Shown here piece by piece: positions 23,145 through 31,895 of a stretch of 64,000 nt of DNA. The number at the start of each line of letters is the position of its first letter. Positions within the stretch are counted from its first letter, which is position 1. Position numbers and translations under genes: made by a program. Origin of the DNA: Bog-473 sp963840435 (GTDB lineage Bacteria; Actinomycetota; Acidimicrobiia; Acidimicrobiales; RAAP-2); NCBI GenBank assembly GCA_963840435.1, contig CAWIYY010000001.1, forward strand, positions 62,001 to 126,000, read 5' to 3'. The notes beneath the pieces were generated by a model that did not search any database, had not been told where the DNA came from, and saw nothing but the letters and a program-made list of their open reading frames with translations.

Positions 23145-24269
23145 TCAGGTCGGAGCGGGGAGCCGGCCCGGCATGGGCACGGCGGTGACCGGCCAGCGCT
23201 TGCGGCTGACCCGGCTGAGCCGGTGCAGCAGCTCGACCGCACCGGGATCGTCCTCGATCGGGCGCACCTCGACCACACCACCAGCTTCCATGTCGTTGAA
23301 GAGGGCTTCGCCCTTCTCGGTCCGCAGTAGGGTCAGGGTCCAGTCGCCGAAGGCGCCGATGCCACCGGTGGAGATGTCCGCATGCTCCGCCGCGAAGTCG
23401 GGGCAGGCCTTGCAGCCTTCACGGGTCCAGGCGTGCGCCTCCTTGAGGGGGATCTCGTGGTAGCTGCCGTCACGCATCCACACCTGGAACACGCCTTTGA
23501 TGTTCATCTTGAGGATCTCAGCCCGTTGCAGGCCGTATTTGGCCTCGAAGAGCTCCGGGAAGATGGCGTCGTCGAAGGTCTTCGAGCAGAGCAGGCCGAT
23601 GGAAAGGGCGAGCCGTCGGGCGATCTTCCCGGCCTTGCGGGCCTGCATGACGCCGGGCGCCGAGGCCTGGCAGCCCATCCCCACCAGGGCGATGCGCTCG
23701 GCCCCGCCCTCGAGGGCCTGGGCGTAGGCCATCGGGTTGGCCGAGTAGGTGTAGCGGGATCCGGCCGTGGCCAGGACGTCCTCTTTGGAGCGGGCCACGG
23801 TGGGCACCGCCTTCCAGGTCGACCCGTCGCCCTCGAGACCGGACACCAGAGCGGCGTCGATGACGTCGTGCTCGAACGCCCAGATGAGCAAGGCGGAGAC
23901 GAAGCCCCCGTCCTGGCCGGCCCCGGCGACGTCCGCATCGGTCGCCCGGGCCAACACGGTGCGCCGCGAGATGCCCGAGACCTCCTCGTCGGTGCGCGGC
24001 CGCCCGAACAGGTGGTTCTCGATGTCGGGCTCCCAGGTGCGAAAGCGCGGGCAGGCTCGGGTGCACAGGGTGCAGCCCTTCTGGCCGTGGGTGCAGTTGT
24101 CCGGTCCCCCCTCGGCATCGACGTGGAACGGCCGGTACACGCCGTCTGAGTCGTTGTAGCCGAGCACGTCGTAGGGGCACGCGATCACGCAGGCGGAGCA
24201 GCCGGTGCAGAGGCCGGACGTGACGACTTCGGTGAACAGCTCGGCCCATTGGGGCTTCTCGGGAGGCAC
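23145..24269 (-). CDS. F420 hydrogenase/dehydrogenase beta-subunit-like iron-sulfur flavoprotein
   Basis: A 374-residue FrhB-family protein fused to an N-terminal ferredoxin region. Cysteines in 'GLCTGCSACVIACPYD' form a CX2CX2CX3C cluster motif, and 'CTLCTRACPRF' adds CX2CX3C. The C-terminal part carries 'GMGCQASAPGVM', 'SIGLLCSKTF', and a late 'CKACPDF'. Such proteins pass electrons between F420, FAD and iron-sulfur clusters. No hydrogenase subunits are nearby, so it is a stand-alone F420-linked reductase of unknown substrate. The GTG start lies six bases after a TAGGGT box. The gene diverges from the Fpg/Nei gene. Confidence 0.85.
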   Translation of the reverse strand: MPPEKPQWAELFTEVVTSGLCTGCSACVIACPYDVLGYNDSDGVYRPFHVDAEGGPDNCTHGQKGCTLCTRACPRFRTWEPDIENHLFGRPRTDEEVSGISRRTVLARATDADVAGAGQDGGFVSALLIWAFEHDVIDAALVSGLEGDGSTWKAVPTVARSKEDVLATAGSRYTYSANPMAYAQALEGGAERIALVGMGCQASAPGVMQARKAGKIARRLALSIGLLCSKTFDDAIFPELFEAKYGLQRAEILKMNIKGVFQVWMRDGSYHEIPLKEAHAWTREGCKACPDFAAEHADISTGGIGAFGDWTLTLLRTEKGEALFNDMEAGGVVEVRPIEDDPGAVELLHRLSRVSRKRWPVTAVPMPGRLPAPT

Positions 24270-24317
24270 GCCGCCACCCTATTCGGCCTGACCACAGAGG
24301 TCCGATACCGTGCGCCC

Positions 24318-25112
24318 GTGCCCGAGATCCTCGAAGTCGAGCGCTACCGGGCCTTCGCCGAGAAGGCTCTGGAGCGCCCGATCACAAAGGTCTGGATGGT
24401 CGACGCCCGCTACGGGCGTGGTGGGACCACCCCGCAACGGCTGCGGGCCGCCCTGGTCGGGCGCTCGTTCGTGGCCGCCCGGCGCCGGGGCAAGCTGATG
24501 CTGCTCGACAGCGACGGACCCACCCTCGGCGTCCGTTTCGGCATGACCGGGGGGTTGGTGCTCGACGGGCAGGAGGCGCTCGATCCCCTCCTCTACGGCC
24601 CCGGCGTGTTCGGTGACCAGTGGGTACGGGCCCGCATCTTCTTCGACGACGGGGGCGCCCTCCTCTTCCACGACCCGCGCCGCTTCGGCTCGCTCGAACT
24701 GGCCCCCGACGAGAGCAAGCTCGGGCCCGACGCCCTGAGCGTGACCCGGGCTCAGCTGGCCGTCGCCCTGCGGGTGCCGCCGAACAGGGTGACGCCCGCC
24801 GCGCCGCTCAAGGCGCGCCTGATGGACCAGGATCGGCTGGCCGGCATCGGCAACCTCTTGGCGGACGAGATCCTGTGGCGGGCGGCCCTGGACCCGCAGC
24901 GGCGCGACGCCCTCGACGACGAGGAGCTCGGGCGTCTGCACCGGATCCTGCGGGCCACGTTGCGTGAGCTGGGCCGCCAGGGCGGGTCGCACATGGGCGA
25001 CCTTCAGGACGAGCGTCATACGGGAGGGCGCTGCCCGCTCGACGGGACCGAGCTGGCCCACGCCACCGTCGGGGGGCGCACCACCTACTGGTGCCCGAAG
25101 CACCAGCACTGA
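24318..25112 (+). CDS. Fpg/Nei family DNA glycosylase
   Basis: A 264-residue glycosylase/AP lyase. After removal of the initiator residue the protein begins PEILEVERYR, with the catalytic proline and glutamate. The helix-two-turn-helix has 'DQDRLAGIGNLLADEILW'. The C-terminal zinc finger is unusual: 'RCPLDG' and 'YWCPKHQ' replace the standard two CX2C pairs, leaving C-x2-D and C-x2-H with a nearby His in 'TELAHA'. It should remove oxidised bases from DNA. The GTG at 24318 sits six bases after TACCGT and places Pro at position 2, which fixes the start. Confidence 0.92.
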   Translation: MPEILEVERYRAFAEKALERPITKVWMVDARYGRGGTTPQRLRAALVGRSFVAARRRGKLMLLDSDGPTLGVRFGMTGGLVLDGQEALDPLLYGPGVFGDQWVRARIFFDDGGALLFHDPRRFGSLELAPDESKLGPDALSVTRAQLAVALRVPPNRVTPAAPLKARLMDQDRLAGIGNLLADEILWRAALDPQRRDALDDEELGRLHRILRATLRELGRQGGSHMGDLQDERHTGGRCPLDGTELAHATVGGRTTYWCPKHQH

Positions 25113-25128
25113 GCCCGGCTACGTCGGG

Positions 25129-26181
25129 TCAGCTGAGACGGCGGCGCACCCACCACACGCTGATGCCGGCCAGCACCAAGGCGATGGCCAGGCAGATGAG
25201 TGACTCGTAGATCTGGAACGGCCAGTAGCGGCTCGCCGGTTGGTAGGCGGTGACGTCGCTCAGGTGCAGCTGGTTGACACACTGCGCAATGAGGTGAGCC
25301 GTCCCTGTGCTGTGCCCGATTCCCTGGGGCCGGAGGTTCGGGCACGAGCCCACACCGGGGATGGTCACCCCGGCCGGCCCCACCGACGTCGAGGCCCCGA
25401 CGAGGAGCGCGCCGGGGCCGCCGCTGACAGCGTGGCCGGCGGCGTTGACGATCGACTCGGAGACCACCCATGCCCCCCGAGCGGAGGTGTGCGGCCCTAT
25501 GGTGGCGCCGAACGTCGAGCCGGTGCCTTCCAGGCGGAACGGGGTGCGCGCCACCAACGGCGCCATCAGGTGCGGTCGTACGTACTCGACCAGCAGAACC
25601 CGGATCCCGGCAAAGCCGACCAGCGTGGCCACCATGGCCGGAATGGTGCGCCGCACGACGGCCCCGATGGACACCCCGAGGGTGAATGCGAGCGCGGCGT
25701 AGGCCATGGGGACGATGCCGCGCGAGTCGAACCGGGAGAAGGGACCCGCGCCCAACTGGTCCAGAGGACTGGCCCACCAGGAGACGAGGAGGCTGCACAG
25801 GCCGGCCACGGCGACGGCGGTCAGGCCAAGCAGCGCGAGCTTCGTCAGGGTCCAGCGGTGGCGCGACACGGTTTGCGTCCAGGCGAGGCGAAACGTCCCT
25901 GTCTCGAGCTCCCGGGCCACGAGGGGGGCGCCCCAGAAGATGCCGATCAGCCCGGGGATCATGAGGACCAGCGCGCCCAGCCATTCATTCAGGTGCGCGT
26001 ACTTGGACTCGAAAGCGTTGGTCGCCGATGCACACTCGGCCGACGTGGAGCAGGTCCGGACCGAGGACCAGTCGTGCACCACGTGCTGGCCCACAATGAG
26101 GACGACGACCGCCAGGATCACGAGGCCCGCCGCCGCGACGAGGGCCTGCGCCCGGAACTGGCGGATCGTCAACCAGAGCAT
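25129..26181 (-). CDS. ABC transporter permease
   Basis: A 350-residue membrane protein with about six helices. 'FWGAPLVARELETGTFRLAWTQTVSRHRW' (residues about 78-106) is the cytoplasmic coupling region seen in both permeases of this operon. A long extracytoplasmic loop lies between the fifth and last helices. It is a paralogue of the preceding gene product, and the two probably form a heterodimer with the encoded ATPase. The substrate is unknown; GntR/YtrA-linked systems often respond to cell-wall stress. It is the last gene of the operon. Confidence 0.82.
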   Translation of the reverse strand: MLWLTIRQFRAQALVAAAGLVILAVVVLIVGQHVVHDWSSVRTCSTSAECASATNAFESKYAHLNEWLGALVLMIPGLIGIFWGAPLVARELETGTFRLAWTQTVSRHRWTLTKLALLGLTAVAVAGLCSLLVSWWASPLDQLGAGPFSRFDSRGIVPMAYAALAFTLGVSIGAVVRRTIPAMVATLVGFAGIRVLLVEYVRPHLMAPLVARTPFRLEGTGSTFGATIGPHTSARGAWVVSESIVNAAGHAVSGGPGALLVGASTSVGPAGVTIPGVGSCPNLRPQGIGHSTGTAHLIAQCVNQLHLSDVTAYQPASRYWPFQIYESLICLAIALVLAGISVWWVRRRLS

Positions 26182-26208
26182 TGGCGTTCTCCCTTCAGCG
26201 GTGAGGGC

Positions 26209-27303
26209 TCATCGGATCCGGTGGCGGAGCCACCAGGCACACCCGCCGGCCAGGAGGACCGACAGCACGACGAACAACGCAGTTTCAATGGTCTGGAAGG
26301 TCCAGAACCGGTTGGCCGGCTGATAGGCGAGGAGCACGTGGTACTTCGCTGACATCCGGTCGAGGCATTGGTTGAAGACCTGTTGCGCGCCGCGGGAGAC
26401 GCTCTGGACCGAGGTGTGACCACCGAAGGGCCCCCCGCCACCCGCGGTGCTCTGCTGAAAGCCCGCGGGCGGTCCCTGTCCGAGAGCGGGACACATCGTC
26501 TTGATGGTCGCAGCCGTCGGTGCCTGCCCGGCCGCATTGACGACCCTGGCGTTCGACACCAACGCGTTGGGAAGATTCGGCGCGTTCGCCACCACCATGA
26601 GTGGGGACCCCGGGCTCGACGCCTCGAATCCGGCGCCCGCCTGACCGAGGGGCACGGACGTCGTCACCGGGCTCATGTAGTGCGGTCGGATCCATTCGGC
26701 GACGACGACGCGGACCGCGATGAACCCGGCCAACGTGATCGCCATGGCGGGCACCGTGCGCCGCACCAGGAGGCCGATCGCGGCGCCCAGCGCGAAGGCG
26801 AAGAGTGCGTAGCCGGCCGGCACGAAACCGTGGAGTCCGAAGGCCGCCGGGCTGAAGCGGTTCTGGGTCACCTTGTCGAGCGGGCTGAACCACCAGGTGG
26901 ACATCAGGCTGAGGCCCCCCGCCACCACCATCGCCGCCAGGCCGACCAGTCCCATCTTCACGAGCAACCAGCGCAGGCGGGTGACGCTCTGGGTCCAGGC
27001 AAGTCGGAACGTTCCCGTCTCGAGCTCGCGTGCGATGAGCGGTGCGCCCCAGAACATGCCCAGGAGGGCGGGGACCAACAGCACCACTGTGTTGAGCGCG
27101 ACCTGGAGCCCGGCCAGTTCGCCCGTGACCGGGTAGTTGCAGGTGATGCCTTGACCACTGGAGGCTCGGCACGCCGCCAATTCGGTGTCGTAGACGTGCA
27201 CCAGGTGTGGACCGGTGAGGGCAAGCAACACGGCGACGACGACGAGGCCTGCCGCAGCGACGAGGGCCAGGGGACGGAACTGGCGCCATGAGAAGACGAT
27301 CAT
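26209..27303 (-). CDS. ABC transporter permease
   Basis: A 364-residue membrane protein, paralogous to the next gene along its length, with the same 'FWGAPLIARELETGTFRLAWTQSV' segment (positions about 84-107) and a similar extracytoplasmic loop. Its ATG overlaps the ATPase stop by four bases, so translation is coupled. The downstream permease begins 27 bases after its stop. Local duplication is the simplest origin of the pair. Confidence 0.82.
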   Translation of the reverse strand: MIVFSWRQFRPLALVAAAGLVVVAVLLALTGPHLVHVYDTELAACRASSGQGITCNYPVTGELAGLQVALNTVVLLVPALLGMFWGAPLIARELETGTFRLAWTQSVTRLRWLLVKMGLVGLAAMVVAGGLSLMSTWWFSPLDKVTQNRFSPAAFGLHGFVPAGYALFAFALGAAIGLLVRRTVPAMAITLAGFIAVRVVVAEWIRPHYMSPVTTSVPLGQAGAGFEASSPGSPLMVVANAPNLPNALVSNARVVNAAGQAPTAATIKTMCPALGQGPPAGFQQSTAGGGGPFGGHTSVQSVSRGAQQVFNQCLDRMSAKYHVLLAYQPANRFWTFQTIETALFVVLSVLLAGGCAWWLRHRIR

Positions 27304-28226
27304 CGGGCCACATCCAGCGTGGTGACCGTCGCGTCGGCACGACCGCGCCGCCGTTTGCGGGTGCCGCTCCCGGCCTGACCCATGTAGGCCAGGACCAGGT
27401 CCTCGAGGTCGACGTTCTCGACGGTCCAGGACGGATCGAGCACAGGTCCGTCGCAGCGCACGAACAACGTGCTCTGGCGGTCGGTGTGGCTCTCCTCAAT
27501 GACGTGGATGTCGTCGGGCAGCCTGGCCGTGTCGTGCTTCGGTCCCGACAGACGGTGGTGCATCGCCAGCAACTCGTCCACCTCGCCCGCCACCTGGACC
27601 CGCGACGCCACGAGCACCACGAGGTAGTCGCACACGCGTTCGAGGTCGGCCACCAGGTGCGACGAGAGGACCACGCTCACGCCGTGCTCGGCGACGACCT
27701 CCATCAGGCCTTGGAGGAACTCGCGTCGGGCCAGCGGGTCGAGGCTGGCCACCGGCTCGTCGAGCACCAGGAACTCCGGCCGCTTCGCCACGGCCAGGGT
27801 GAGGGCAAGCTGGGCCCGCTGGCCGCCCGAGAGGGTGCCGGCCCTCTGCCGAAGGTCCAGGTCCAGCTCGTCGATGCGCTGGCGCGCCAGCGCCTCGTCC
27901 CAGCCCGGGTTCATGTGGGCACCCATGGCCAGGTGGTCCTCCACGCTGAGCCGGGCGTAGGTCGGGGTGTCCTGGGCCACGAAGCCCACCCGGGCCAGCT
28001 GTGCCGGATCGTCGGTTGGCTCATGGCCCAGCACCTCGATGCTGCCCGCACTCGGGGTGAGCAACCCGACCGCCAGGTGGAGCAGGGTGGTCTTGCCGGC
28101 GCCGTTGGGACCGACCAGCCCGACGACGTGGCCGGCGGGGATGTCGAGGTCGCACTGGTCGAGCGCCCAGCGCCGGCCGTAGCGCTTGCCCAGGCTTCGC
28201 GCACTGAGGACGAGGGGCGCGCTCAC
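27300..28226 (-). CDS. ABC transporter ATP-binding protein
   Basis: A 308-residue ATPase. Walker A is 'GPNGAGKTTLL', the signature 'LSGGQRAQLALTLAVA', and Walker B 'FLVLDEPVASLD'. A C-terminal extension of about 80 residues after the ATPase core is typical of export-type antibiotic or bacteriocin transporters. The GTG at 28226 overlaps the TGA of the GntR gene, so an upstream ATG-led extension inside that gene is rejected. It powers the two permeases downstream. Confidence 0.92.
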   Translation of the reverse strand: MSAPLVLSARSLGKRYGRRWALDQCDLDIPAGHVVGLVGPNGAGKTTLLHLAVGLLTPSAGSIEVLGHEPTDDPAQLARVGFVAQDTPTYARLSVEDHLAMGAHMNPGWDEALARQRIDELDLDLRQRAGTLSGGQRAQLALTLAVAKRPEFLVLDEPVASLDPLARREFLQGLMEVVAEHGVSVVLSSHLVADLERVCDYLVVLVASRVQVAGEVDELLAMHHRLSGPKHDTARLPDDIHVIEESHTDRQSTLFVRCDGPVLDPSWTVENVDLEDLVLAYMGQAGSGTRKRRRGRADATVTTLDVAR

Positions 28227-28636
28227 GCTATGTCTTCCTGAGCGACGGACCGAAAGGAATCGAGGAAGAGGGCCTCGATGCTCTCGTCGTCGAGCCCGGC
28301 TCGCCGGGCCTTGACGATCCACCGCTCCAGGGCGACCCGGAGTGGACCGTGGGCGGCGATGGACTCGCCGCCGAGCGAGGAGGTGATGAACGTCCCGACA
28401 CCGGGCCGGGCTCCGGCCAGACCTTCGTGCTCGAGCTCGCGGTAGGCCTTGAGCACCGTGTTGGGGTTGATGGCCAGCTGGGCCACCACCTCCTTGACCG
28501 TGGGGAGCTGATCGCCCTGGCGCAGCAGGCCGAGGCGCAGCCCTTGGCGAACCTGCTGGACGATCTGCAGATAGGGGGAGACGCCGGAGCGGCTGTCCAG
28601 GTGGAACTCGATCACGAGCGAGTGGACCTCATTCAT
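28223..28636 (-). CDS. GntR-family regulator, YtrA type
   Basis: A 137-residue short GntR regulator. The winged HTH is 'LPTVKEVVAQLAINPNTVLKAYRELEHEGL' (about residues 43-72). The small C-terminal part lacks a ligand-binding domain, as in the YtrA subfamily. It is the first gene of the ABC operon and the promoter operator overlaps its own start, so autorepression of the whole operon is likely. Confidence 0.92.
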   Translation of the reverse strand: MNEVHSLVIEFHLDSRSGVSPYLQIVQQVRQGLRLGLLRQGDQLPTVKEVVAQLAINPNTVLKAYRELEHEGLAGARPGVGTFITSSLGGESIAAHGPLRVALERWIVKARRAGLDDESIEALFLDSFRSVAQEDIA

Positions 28637-28680
28637 CTAGGGAACTAGATAAATATGTTCCTCCTCAACCCGTCTGTCAA
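28635..28680 (-). promoter_or_regulatory. Promoter and operator of the GntR-ABC operon
   Basis: On the minus strand TTGACA (28680-28675) is followed after 17 bases by CATATT. A perfect inverted repeat ATCTAG-GGAA-CTAGAT at 28635-28650 covers the expected transcription start and the first bases of the ATG at 28636. A repressor bound there would block RNA polymerase directly. The leader would be only about 8-10 bases. Confidence 0.7.
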
Positions 28681-28713
28681 GCGGCTCGGGTAGCCCGTCA
28701 GCCCGTCAGCCCG

Positions 28714-29391
28714 TCAGTGCGCCAGGTCGGGCAGGCCCTTGGCGATGAGATCGACTCCGAAGACCAGGAAGAGCACCGCCATCACGGCGGCGTTGTGCGC
28801 GGTGAGCCAGGTCTTGGCCGACTCGAGCGTGCTCGTGGCCCTGGCCCCGCCGAACACGGCATAGGCCACCGGTGCGGCGATGGAGAGCGAGGCGATCACC
28901 ACGAAGACCGCGGTCGAGACGACGGCCTCGGAGGTGCTCAGCCCGAGTTGGGCCAGCCCCGTGGCCGAGCCCAGGGTGAGCAACAGGTTCTTCGGGTTCA
29001 CCGCGGCCAGGATCACGGCCAGGCCGAACGCCTTGGCCGGGGCCATGCGGTCGATCGACGCCATCCACTTCGGCATCTCGGGCTCGACCCCGGGCGCCGG
29101 CCGCGTGCGCCAGCTGCGCAGGGCCAGCAACACCAGGCCGGCACCGAGCACGATCTTCCCCCACGACACCGAGTCGCTCGCCGTCGTGCTGGTGGCCACG
29201 TTGCCGTCGTGCGCCAGCACGTAGACGACAGTGCTCAGCACCGCCAGGGAGACGACCCACCCCACGAGGAAGGCGGTGCCGTTCACCCGGGCCCGGGCCG
29301 AGAACAGCATGAGGATGACCGCGATGATCGGGATGGGGCTGATGGCCACGCCGACCGCCCACGTGAGCACCTCGCTGATTCCCTGTCCCAT
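28714..29391 (-). CDS. SfLAP/GAP-type membrane protein (LysE-like)
   Basis: A 225-residue protein with six membrane helices, matching the sulfolipid-addressing-protein-like (Sap/GAP) group within the LysE superfamily. The start 'VLTWAVGVAISPIPIIAVILML' and 'LAVILAAVNPKNLLLTLGSA' (residues about 125-144) carry the conserved prolines. Relatives move peptidolipids or amino-acid-like compounds across the membrane. No lipid synthesis genes are adjacent, so the cargo is open. Confidence 0.8.
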   Translation of the reverse strand: MGQGISEVLTWAVGVAISPIPIIAVILMLFSARARVNGTAFLVGWVVSLAVLSTVVYVLAHDGNVATSTTASDSVSWGKIVLGAGLVLLALRSWRTRPAPGVEPEMPKWMASIDRMAPAKAFGLAVILAAVNPKNLLLTLGSATGLAQLGLSTSEAVVSTAVFVVIASLSIAAPVAYAVFGGARATSTLESAKTWLTAHNAAVMAVLFLVFGVDLIAKGLPDLAH

Positions 29392-29403
29392 GGCGTTATT
29401 GAG

Positions 29404-29877
29404 TCACGTGGCGCGCCAGATCTGGTGGACCGGGTTCGGGTCGCCGTGTCCGGCCGTGCGGGTCAGCAGGCAGGAGTCCACCAGCAGTTCGAAGGCGATC
29501 TCCTCGCTCGAGGGCGCCGGAACGTGAAGCGCCGCGCGCTCGTGCACGAAGACGTCGCTCAGCGCACCCCGCCGGGCGGCATCGGCGACCACCCGCACCG
29601 CGCCCAGGCAACTGAACGCGTCCTCGTCGTCGGGGCAAGGGAAGGAGTGCAGCGCGTAGCGGCCGTCGCGCAGCAGGTCACGCTGCTTGGGCCCGGGGAC
29701 GATGAACGCGAACATCCCCGCTTCCGTCATGATCGGGCACATCGGGTGGACCCGGGGCCCGCCGTCCGCCCGCGTCGTGGCCAGGAAGCCGAGCCCGACG
29801 CCGAACTGGTAGAGCAGCGCCCGGCCGGCCTCCGCCAGGTCGGGGCGGAGCGCCGCGAATTCGGGCCACGTCCGCAC
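29404..29877 (-). CDS. Pyridoxamine-5'-phosphate-oxidase-like split-barrel protein
   Basis: A protein of about 157 residues with the FMN-binding split-barrel pattern: 'GLGFLATTRADGGPRVHPMCPIM' (about residues 32-54), 'FAFIVPGPKQRDLLRDGRYALH', and a downstream strand 'FSCLGAVRVVADA'. Such proteins bind FMN or F420. Only the GTG at 29877 is available as a start after the upstream peroxiredoxin stop, and this may clip a few residues. It follows that gene by 13 bases. Confidence 0.72.
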   Translation of the reverse strand: MRTWPEFAALRPDLAEAGRALLYQFGVGLGFLATTRADGGPRVHPMCPIMTEAGMFAFIVPGPKQRDLLRDGRYALHSFPCPDDEDAFSCLGAVRVVADAARRGALSDVFVHERAALHVPAPSSEEIAFELLVDSCLLTRTAGHGDPNPVHQIWRAT

Positions 29878-29890
29878 GAGTTCGAGCGCC

Positions 29891-30358
29891 TCAGCCCGCG
29901 TCGATCTCCTCGAGCACCTTGGCCGCGTGCCCGTCGGCCCGCACGTTGTACCAGGCCCGTTGGACCTTGCCGTTGGGCCCGACCAGGAAGGTGGAGCGGA
30001 TGGTGCCGACGGTCTTCTTGCCGTACATCGTCTTCTCGCCCCAGGCGCCGTACTTGTCCATGACCAACTTGTCGGCATCGGTCAGCAGCGGGAACTTCAG
30101 CTTGTACTTGGTGCGGAACTTCACGTGCTTCTCGGCCTTGTCCGGCGAGATCCCGAGCACGGCCACCCCCGCCTTCTCGAAGGTCTTGAGGTTGTCGTTG
30201 AACTGGCACGCCTCTTTGGTGCAACCGGGCGTGTCGTCGGCCGGGTAGAAGTAGACGATCACCCGCTGGCCCTTGAAATCGGAGAGCTTGACCGGCTCCC
30301 CGTCCTGGTCGGGCAGGGTGAACGCCGGGGCAGTGGCGCCCGCTTCGAGTCTGGCCAT
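29891..30358 (-). CDS. bcp: Thiol peroxidase, Bcp-type peroxiredoxin
   Basis: A 155-residue atypical two-cysteine peroxiredoxin. 'YPADDTPGCTKEACQFND' has the peroxidatic Cys and the resolving Cys four residues later, and 'GPNGKVQRAWYNVRADGHA' is the typical end. It reduces peroxides with thioredoxin. A GAGGAGAC ribosome site precedes ATG 30358; longer in-frame extensions upstream are not homologous. It is divergent from the helicase gene. Confidence 0.95.
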   Translation of the reverse strand: MARLEAGATAPAFTLPDQDGEPVKLSDFKGQRVIVYFYPADDTPGCTKEACQFNDNLKTFEKAGVAVLGISPDKAEKHVKFRTKYKLKFPLLTDADKLVMDKYGAWGEKTMYGKKTVGTIRSTFLVGPNGKVQRAWYNVRADGHAAKVLEEIDAG

Positions 30359-30564
30359 GGTCGTCTCCTCGTGTCGTGGTCCGTCGTCCGGCGGCACCGA
30401 CCGGCCAGTGCCCGGGATCGGCTCACTTTGGCACATGGGCCAGACATCCGCCCTGGGCTGGTACAATAGAGGTGCGACCACCGGTAGGGGCCGGTGAGTC
30501 GGGGCCGAACTCCACTGCTCTGGACGGCGCACGGTCCCGCCGCTACAACAGAGAGAGTTGGTCC
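30359..30564 (+). promoter_or_regulatory. Divergent control region and helicase leader
   Basis: TACAAT at 30462-30467 is a good -10 box for the helicase gene, giving a leader of about 90 bases. CAGACA at 30441-30446 is a possible, closely spaced -35. A hairpin of CACCGG and CCGGTG (30479-30496, six-base loop) lies at the very 5' end of the predicted leader. The leader ends with AGAGAGAG before ATG 30565. Confidence 0.45.
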
Positions 30565-31848
30565 ATGACAGTAGAGACCGTTGCCGGCGCGCACGCCGGA
30601 TCCGCCCCGGACGAAGACGTCCCCGGGGGCGATACCTACGAGACGGCGAGGACGTTCGAGTCCCTCGGCGTCTCCCAGGAACTCACCAAAGCGCTGGCCG
30701 ATGAAGGAATCGTCAGCGCTTTTCCAATTCAGGCACTGACCGTCGCCGACGCGTTGGCCGGCCGCGACGTCTGCGGGAAGGCCAAGACCGGGTCGGGGAA
30801 GACCCTCGCCTTCGGCGTGCCGCTCCTCCAGCGCACCAAGGCCACCCGCGAGACCCAGGCCGGCCAGGAGCCGGCCAGCCGCCCGGCCCGGCCGCTGGCC
30901 CTCGTGCTGCTCCCGACCCGCGAGCTCGCCGTGCAGGTGCACGACGTGATCATGCCGTTGGCCCGCACCATCGGATTGCGCACCGTCGCCGTCTACGGCG
31001 GGGCCGACATCGACCGCCAGGTCGCCAAGCTCCGCAAGGGCGTGGACGTCGTCATCGCCACGCCGGGGCGGCTCATCGACCTCGGTGATCGGGGCGAGGT
31101 GGCCGTCGACCAGCTCGAGACGCTCGTGCTCGACGAGGCGGACCGCATGGCCGACATGGGCTTCATGCCCCAGGTCGAGTGGGTGCTGCGCCGCCTCGAG
31201 CACCCCCACCAGACGCTCCTCTTCTCGGCCACCCTCGACGGCGCCGTCGACATGCTGGTCAAGCGCTACCTGACCGATCCCGTCTTCCACGAGGTGGCGT
31301 CGTCCACCCAGACCGTCACCCTGATGGAGCACCGCTTCCTCCAGGTGCACCAGATGGACAAGGTCAAGGTGGCCGCCGCCATCTGCCGGGCCCAGGAGAA
31401 GTCGCTCCTCTTCGTGCGCACCAAGCGCGGGGCGGACCGTCTGGTCGAGAACCTGGGCAAGGAAGGGATCCGGGCGGCCGCCATCCACGGCGACCTGCGC
31501 CAGACCAATCGCGAACGAGCCCTGTCCGACTTCTCCAACGGGAAGCTCTCCGTCCTCGTCGCCACCGACGTCGCTGCCCGCGGGCTCCACATCGACGGCG
31601 TCGACGGCGTCATCCACTACGACCCGCCCGAGGATCACAAGGCCTACCTCCACCGCTCGGGCCGGACCGCCCGGGCCGGCAAGGCCGGCGTCGTCGTCAG
31701 CCTGTCGCTGTGGAACCAGCTGGTCGAGATGGAGGTGATCCAGCGCCGGCTCGGCCTGCGCATCCCCATCGTCGAGATGTTCTCCAACGATCCGCGGCTG
31801 GCCGACCTGGCCGCCTGGACGCCCGCACCCGAGGAGAGCGTCCTCTGA
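30565..31848 (+). CDS. DEAD-box RNA helicase
   Basis: A 427-residue helicase with all core motifs: Q motif around 'FPIQALT', I 'AKTGSGKT', Ia 'PTRELA', Ib 'TPGR', II DEAD, III SAT, IV 'LLFVRTKRGAD', V 'VATDVAARGLHIDGVD' and VI 'HRSGRTARAG'. It lacks the long C-terminal tail of DeaD or the basic tail of RhlE, so the exact subtype is open. It should remodel RNA duplexes, for example in ribosome assembly or cold adaptation. The ATG at 30565 follows a 5' leader with a hairpin. Confidence 0.94.
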   Translation: MTVETVAGAHAGSAPDEDVPGGDTYETARTFESLGVSQELTKALADEGIVSAFPIQALTVADALAGRDVCGKAKTGSGKTLAFGVPLLQRTKATRETQAGQEPASRPARPLALVLLPTRELAVQVHDVIMPLARTIGLRTVAVYGGADIDRQVAKLRKGVDVVIATPGRLIDLGDRGEVAVDQLETLVLDEADRMADMGFMPQVEWVLRRLEHPHQTLLFSATLDGAVDMLVKRYLTDPVFHEVASSTQTVTLMEHRFLQVHQMDKVKVAAAICRAQEKSLLFVRTKRGADRLVENLGKEGIRAAAIHGDLRQTNRERALSDFSNGKLSVLVATDVAARGLHIDGVDGVIHYDPPEDHKAYLHRSGRTARAGKAGVVVSLSLWNQLVEMEVIQRRLGLRIPIVEMFSNDPRLADLAAWTPAPEESVL

Positions 31849-31895
31849 GCGAGGCAGCGGCGACGCCCGTCTCGCTCTGGTCGCCCGACGACGGC

